A stretch of 64,000 nt of DNA from CAYFIW01 sp964500645. GTDB lineage: Bacteria > Chloroflexota > Dehalococcoidia > Lucifugimonadales > UBA826. Location: assembly GCA_964500645.1 (NCBI GenBank), contig CAZCOH010000006.1:1-64000 (forward strand). The letters are read 5' to 3'. Positions 61,972-64,000 of this stretch are shown here, piece after piece. How positions within the stretch are numbered: the stretch's first letter is position 1; each line of letters begins with the position of its first letter. Made by a program: the position numbers and the translations under genes. The notes below the pieces were generated by a model. The model was given only the letters and a program-made list of their open reading frames with translations, searched no databases and was not told the origin of the DNA.

Positions 61972-62559
61972 TTAATTATCAGACAAATTTTGATATTGAA
62001 GTTTGAATTTTATTAACACTGCAGCGGATAATATGAATATGGTCACAGAAAGGAGTAAATCCATATATATCAGCCATCCAGCGACGATTGTGATGAAGAA
62101 CGCTGATACACCAGTGTAACTAGGTTTTTTAGTAAACAATAAAATGAGGGCCGATGGTATTACCGACACTAAGGCTGCTATTGGGATAAGTCCAATACCA
62201 GAGCCCATAGCAGTAGCCATACCGGTGCCACCGGAATTTTTCAGGGGTAAACGAGCTTGATGTCCCAGCAACATAGAAATTGATGCAAAACATGAAATTA
62301 CGGTTGGCATGTCGGTGAAGTTAGCAATCACGATAGGTATTAGCCCCTTTGCCACATCAAGGAAAAAAACTAATACGCCTAAAAATGGCCCGACTTCATT
62401 GAAAATGTTTGAAGCTCCTGGATTTCCTGTTCCTGAGGATCTGATATCGATTCCTACTCTTTTAGTCAGAATGTCGCCTATTTGGACTAGACCTATCAGG
62501 TAACACATAAAAACACAAACAATTATTTGGAATATATGAATTATCGATGTATCTAACAT
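61972..62559 (-). CDS. plsY: Glycerol-3-phosphate acyltransferase-like membrane protein (PlsY family)
   Basis: 195 aa, about five helices, PlsY length. Motif 1 reads S-S-G-T-G-N-P-G-A-S-N (residues about 41-51), close to the usual G-S-G-N-x-G-A-T-N. Motif 3, normally G-G-K-G-x-A-T, is G-G-T-G-M-A-T here, and G-H-Q lacks the usual F-P-V-F after it. It may be a divergent PlsY-like paralogue transferring acyl groups to glycerol-3-phosphate, fitting the lipid genes nearby. It ends one base from the convergent membrane-protein gene. Confidence 0.75.
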   Translation of the reverse strand: MLDTSIIHIFQIIVCVFMCYLIGLVQIGDILTKRVGIDIRSSGTGNPGASNIFNEVGPFLGVLVFFLDVAKGLIPIVIANFTDMPTVISCFASISMLLGHQARLPLKNSGGTGMATAMGSGIGLIPIAALVSVIPSALILLFTKKPSYTGVSAFFITIVAGWLIYMDLLLSVTIFILSAAVLIKFKLQYQNLSDN

Positions 62560-62589
62560 CTCATTAATTATTTTGGATGAATAGTTTCA

Positions 62590-62943
62590 ATGGATAAACA
62601 CACAAAAGAAGATCTCATTAGAGATGTTGAATTAGTAGAAATGATATTTGGTATTTTACCTTTAATATTATCTTCTATTATCATCCACTCGGGGACGTTG
62701 GATGAACTAGACCAATTTTATTTGGATTACCCAAAATATGTTTGGAACACAATTTTTATATTGTTGCCAATAGGTTTTTGGGCATCAGGTTTAGCTTACA
62801 TCGTTTCCAAAGTAAACTACATGAGGATCAGGAATTATAGAGCAGTTAATTTACATTTATTAGTTCCAAACTTTTTGGGAATTGCCGCTATTTTATTATT
62901 TACATGCGTAAACATATTCCTTTTCTACAGGTTTTATCTGTGA
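62590..62943 (+). CDS. Small membrane protein, unknown
   Basis: 117 aa with three membrane helices (about 17-34, 51-73, 88-112). N-terminal charged segment K-E-D-L-I-R-D-V-E-L-V-E. No family recognised. It starts 30 bases from the divergent PlsY-like gene and is followed closely by the next plus-strand gene. Confidence 0.6.
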   Translation: MDKHTKEDLIRDVELVEMIFGILPLILSSIIIHSGTLDELDQFYLDYPKYVWNTIFILLPIGFWASGLAYIVSKVNYMRIRNYRAVNLHLLVPNFLGIAAILLFTCVNIFLFYRFYL

Positions 62944-62954
62944 ATCATTTTAAT

Positions 62955-63332
62955 ATGAAAATTTTTGGCGTATACAATGCTCGCTCTGGTCTCGTTGGAG
63001 AGGCAAGCTATTTGCTAGGGAAGCTTTTAGGCACAACACATTGTTCATTTTGTGACATAACTCACTCTATTTTTACAAAAAAGAAAGAATGGAAAAATTT
63101 TATACAGGATTTTGAAATTCCTATATTAGCTATTCACATTAATGAGCAAAACGATGATATGAAGAAAATTACTTTAGGGAGAACCCCTTGTATAGTTTTA
63201 CAAGAAGAGGGAGATTATTTTTTGCTTATGGATGAATATTCTTTAACAGAATGTATTGGTGAAGTAAAAAGATTCAAAGAAAAGCTTCACGAGGCGATGA
63301 ATAATTACAAACAATCTTCTAAAAATATATGA
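62955..63332 (+). CDS. Small conserved protein with C-x2-C
   Basis: 125 aa from ATG 62955, which begins M-K-I-F-G-V-Y-N-A-R-S-G-L. An in-frame ATG at 62904 would overlap the upstream gene by 40 bases and adds unconserved residues. H-C-S-F-C-D-I-T-H (Cys pair near residues 30-33) resembles small proteins of unknown function that read H-C-A-L-C-D-I-T-H in other bacteria, possibly metal-binding. A single Cys lies near 78. No clear ribosome site. Confidence 0.65.
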   Translation: MKIFGVYNARSGLVGEASYLLGKLLGTTHCSFCDITHSIFTKKKEWKNFIQDFEIPILAIHINEQNDDMKKITLGRTPCIVLQEEGDYFLLMDEYSLTECIGEVKRFKEKLHEAMNNYKQSSKNI

Positions 63333-63358
63333 GAACTGAAGATAAGCTAGAAGATCTT

Positions 63359-64000
63359 TTAGTCTAGAATTGATTTTGCTAGAGCTTCAAGCGCTCTCGC
63401 TTCTATCGGAGGATTTGAGACTCCACTTCTGACATCTCTGAAGAACCTCTCAAGAGGTCTGTTTTTTTCCAGCCCAACGGCTCCTACAATTCGCATGGCG
63501 ATGTCAGTAACACTTATCGCAGAGTCGACACAATTTACCTTAGTAATAAGAACCTCTGGGAGCAAGTCCTTGCGTTGACTTACGTAGTTCTCCCAGTCTT
63601 CTGAACAAGAAAAAAGCGATCTTTGTGCTACCAAAAGAAGAGACTCCATTTTGGCTATTTGTTCACGTATGTGAGGTATCTCCGATATTGTATTTGCAGC
63701 ACCACCTGGCCTACGGGTTCTTGCAAACTCAATTGCGTATGATCTAGCCGCATAAGCGATGCCCAAGTTTGCAGCACTTACTAATATAGGGAACCATGCA
63801 GCTCCATTAGGGCCATCATTGATGGGCTTATTTGTATTGGATCTGGAAATAAATTGATCACCAGAAAGGACAACGTTTTCAAAGACAATATCGTGAGATC
63901 CACTCGATCTCATAGACATAGAATCCCATGTCTCTTCAATGGTTATGCCTTTCCCCGACATGTCCACTGATACTCGGGCGGTATCGTTAGTGCCGTCCTC
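63359..64000 (-). CDS. Acyl-CoA dehydrogenase-like flavoprotein, 5' end outside window
   Basis: The frame is open to the window edge, so at least 213 residues of the C-terminal part are visible and the GTG at 63967 is internal. It shows the mid-domain strand S-G-S-H-D-I-V-F-E-N-V, the helical domain with Y-A-I-E-F-A-R-T-R-R-P-G, and a C-terminal E-R-F-F-R-D-V-R-S-G, which resembles the Acyl-CoA_dh_2 branch (flavin monooxygenase oxygenase components) more than classic dehydrogenases. Convergent with the preceding gene. Confidence 0.8.
   Translation of the reverse strand, partial: EDGTNDTARVSVDMSGKGITIEETWDSMSMRSSGSHDIVFENVVLSGDQFISRSNTNKPINDGPNGAAWFPILVSAANLGIAYAARSYAIEFARTRRPGGAANTISEIPHIREQIAKMESLLLVAQRSLFSCSEDWENYVSQRKDLLPEVLITKVNCVDSAISVTDIAMRIVGAVGLEKNRPLERFFRDVRSGVSNPPIEARALEALAKSILD

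Overview
The window looks like a low-GC (roughly 40%, judged by eye) genome from a marine Chloroflexota lineage, probably SAR202-like. This is inference. The supporting signs are a peptide-binding lipoprotein with a long V-E-K-E-V coiled-coil spacer after its lipobox (common in Chloroflexota), stacks of CaiB/BaiF CoA-transferases, luciferase-like flavin oxidoreductases, enoyl-CoA hydratases, a DUF1501/DUF1800 pair, a sulfatase and a cytosolic reductive-dehalogenase-like protein. I saw no tRNA, rRNA, CRISPR array, transposase or integrase.

Layout. (1) 1-3.65 kb: the end of a giant Ig-repeat surface protein with an IPTL-CTERM-like tail. (2) 3.7-21.9 kb: a catabolic block with a metallo-hydrolase, two LLM oxidoreductases, an acyl-CoA dehydrogenase, two enoyl-CoA hydratases, two back-to-back pairs of class III CoA-transferases (each pair one Glu-type and one Asp-type subunit), a 2-hydroxyacid dehydrogenase, an SDR, an FAD oxidase, two MFS carriers and a reductive-dehalogenase-like Fe-S protein. 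(3) 22-27.2 kb: sulfatase, NHL-repeat protein, DUF1501 and DUF1800. (4) 27.2-38 kb: a peptide-type ABC importer, split in the middle by an opposite-strand gene that fuses an ArsP-like permease to an FG-GAP/ASPIC ectodomain. (5) 38.1-46.8 kb: two giant FtsX-type permeases and a Gfo/Idh/MocA oxidoreductase. (6) 46.8-63.3 kb: a photoprotection and lipid-remodelling locus. (7) From 63.36 kb: the 3' part of an acyl-CoA dehydrogenase-like gene running off the window.

The most interesting part is region 6. A long minus-strand gene run encodes a membrane protein, a redoxin, a di-iron acyl-ACP desaturase-like protein, two CFA-synthase-type methyltransferases, an FAD amine oxidase, a DUF1365 protein, a membrane protein, an unlisted 49-aa zinc ribbon, two small unknown proteins, a DICT-USP protein, a photolyase and a DUF2867 SDR. 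Divergent from it is a TIGR01777-SRPBCC gene overlapping a gene for a cobalamin-binding regulator. That regulator carries the W-x9-E-H and E-x-H-x-x-G signatures of the CarH/LitR B12 photoreceptors, but in place of an N-terminal MerR domain it has a C-terminal XRE-type helix-turn-helix. The gene content matches light-induced (LitR/PplR) and singlet-oxygen (RpoE/ChrR) regulons known in other bacteria. I infer a light-responsive regulator of new architecture controlling DNA repair and membrane-lipid modification. A palindrome lying over an extended -10 box in the divergent spacer is a candidate operator.
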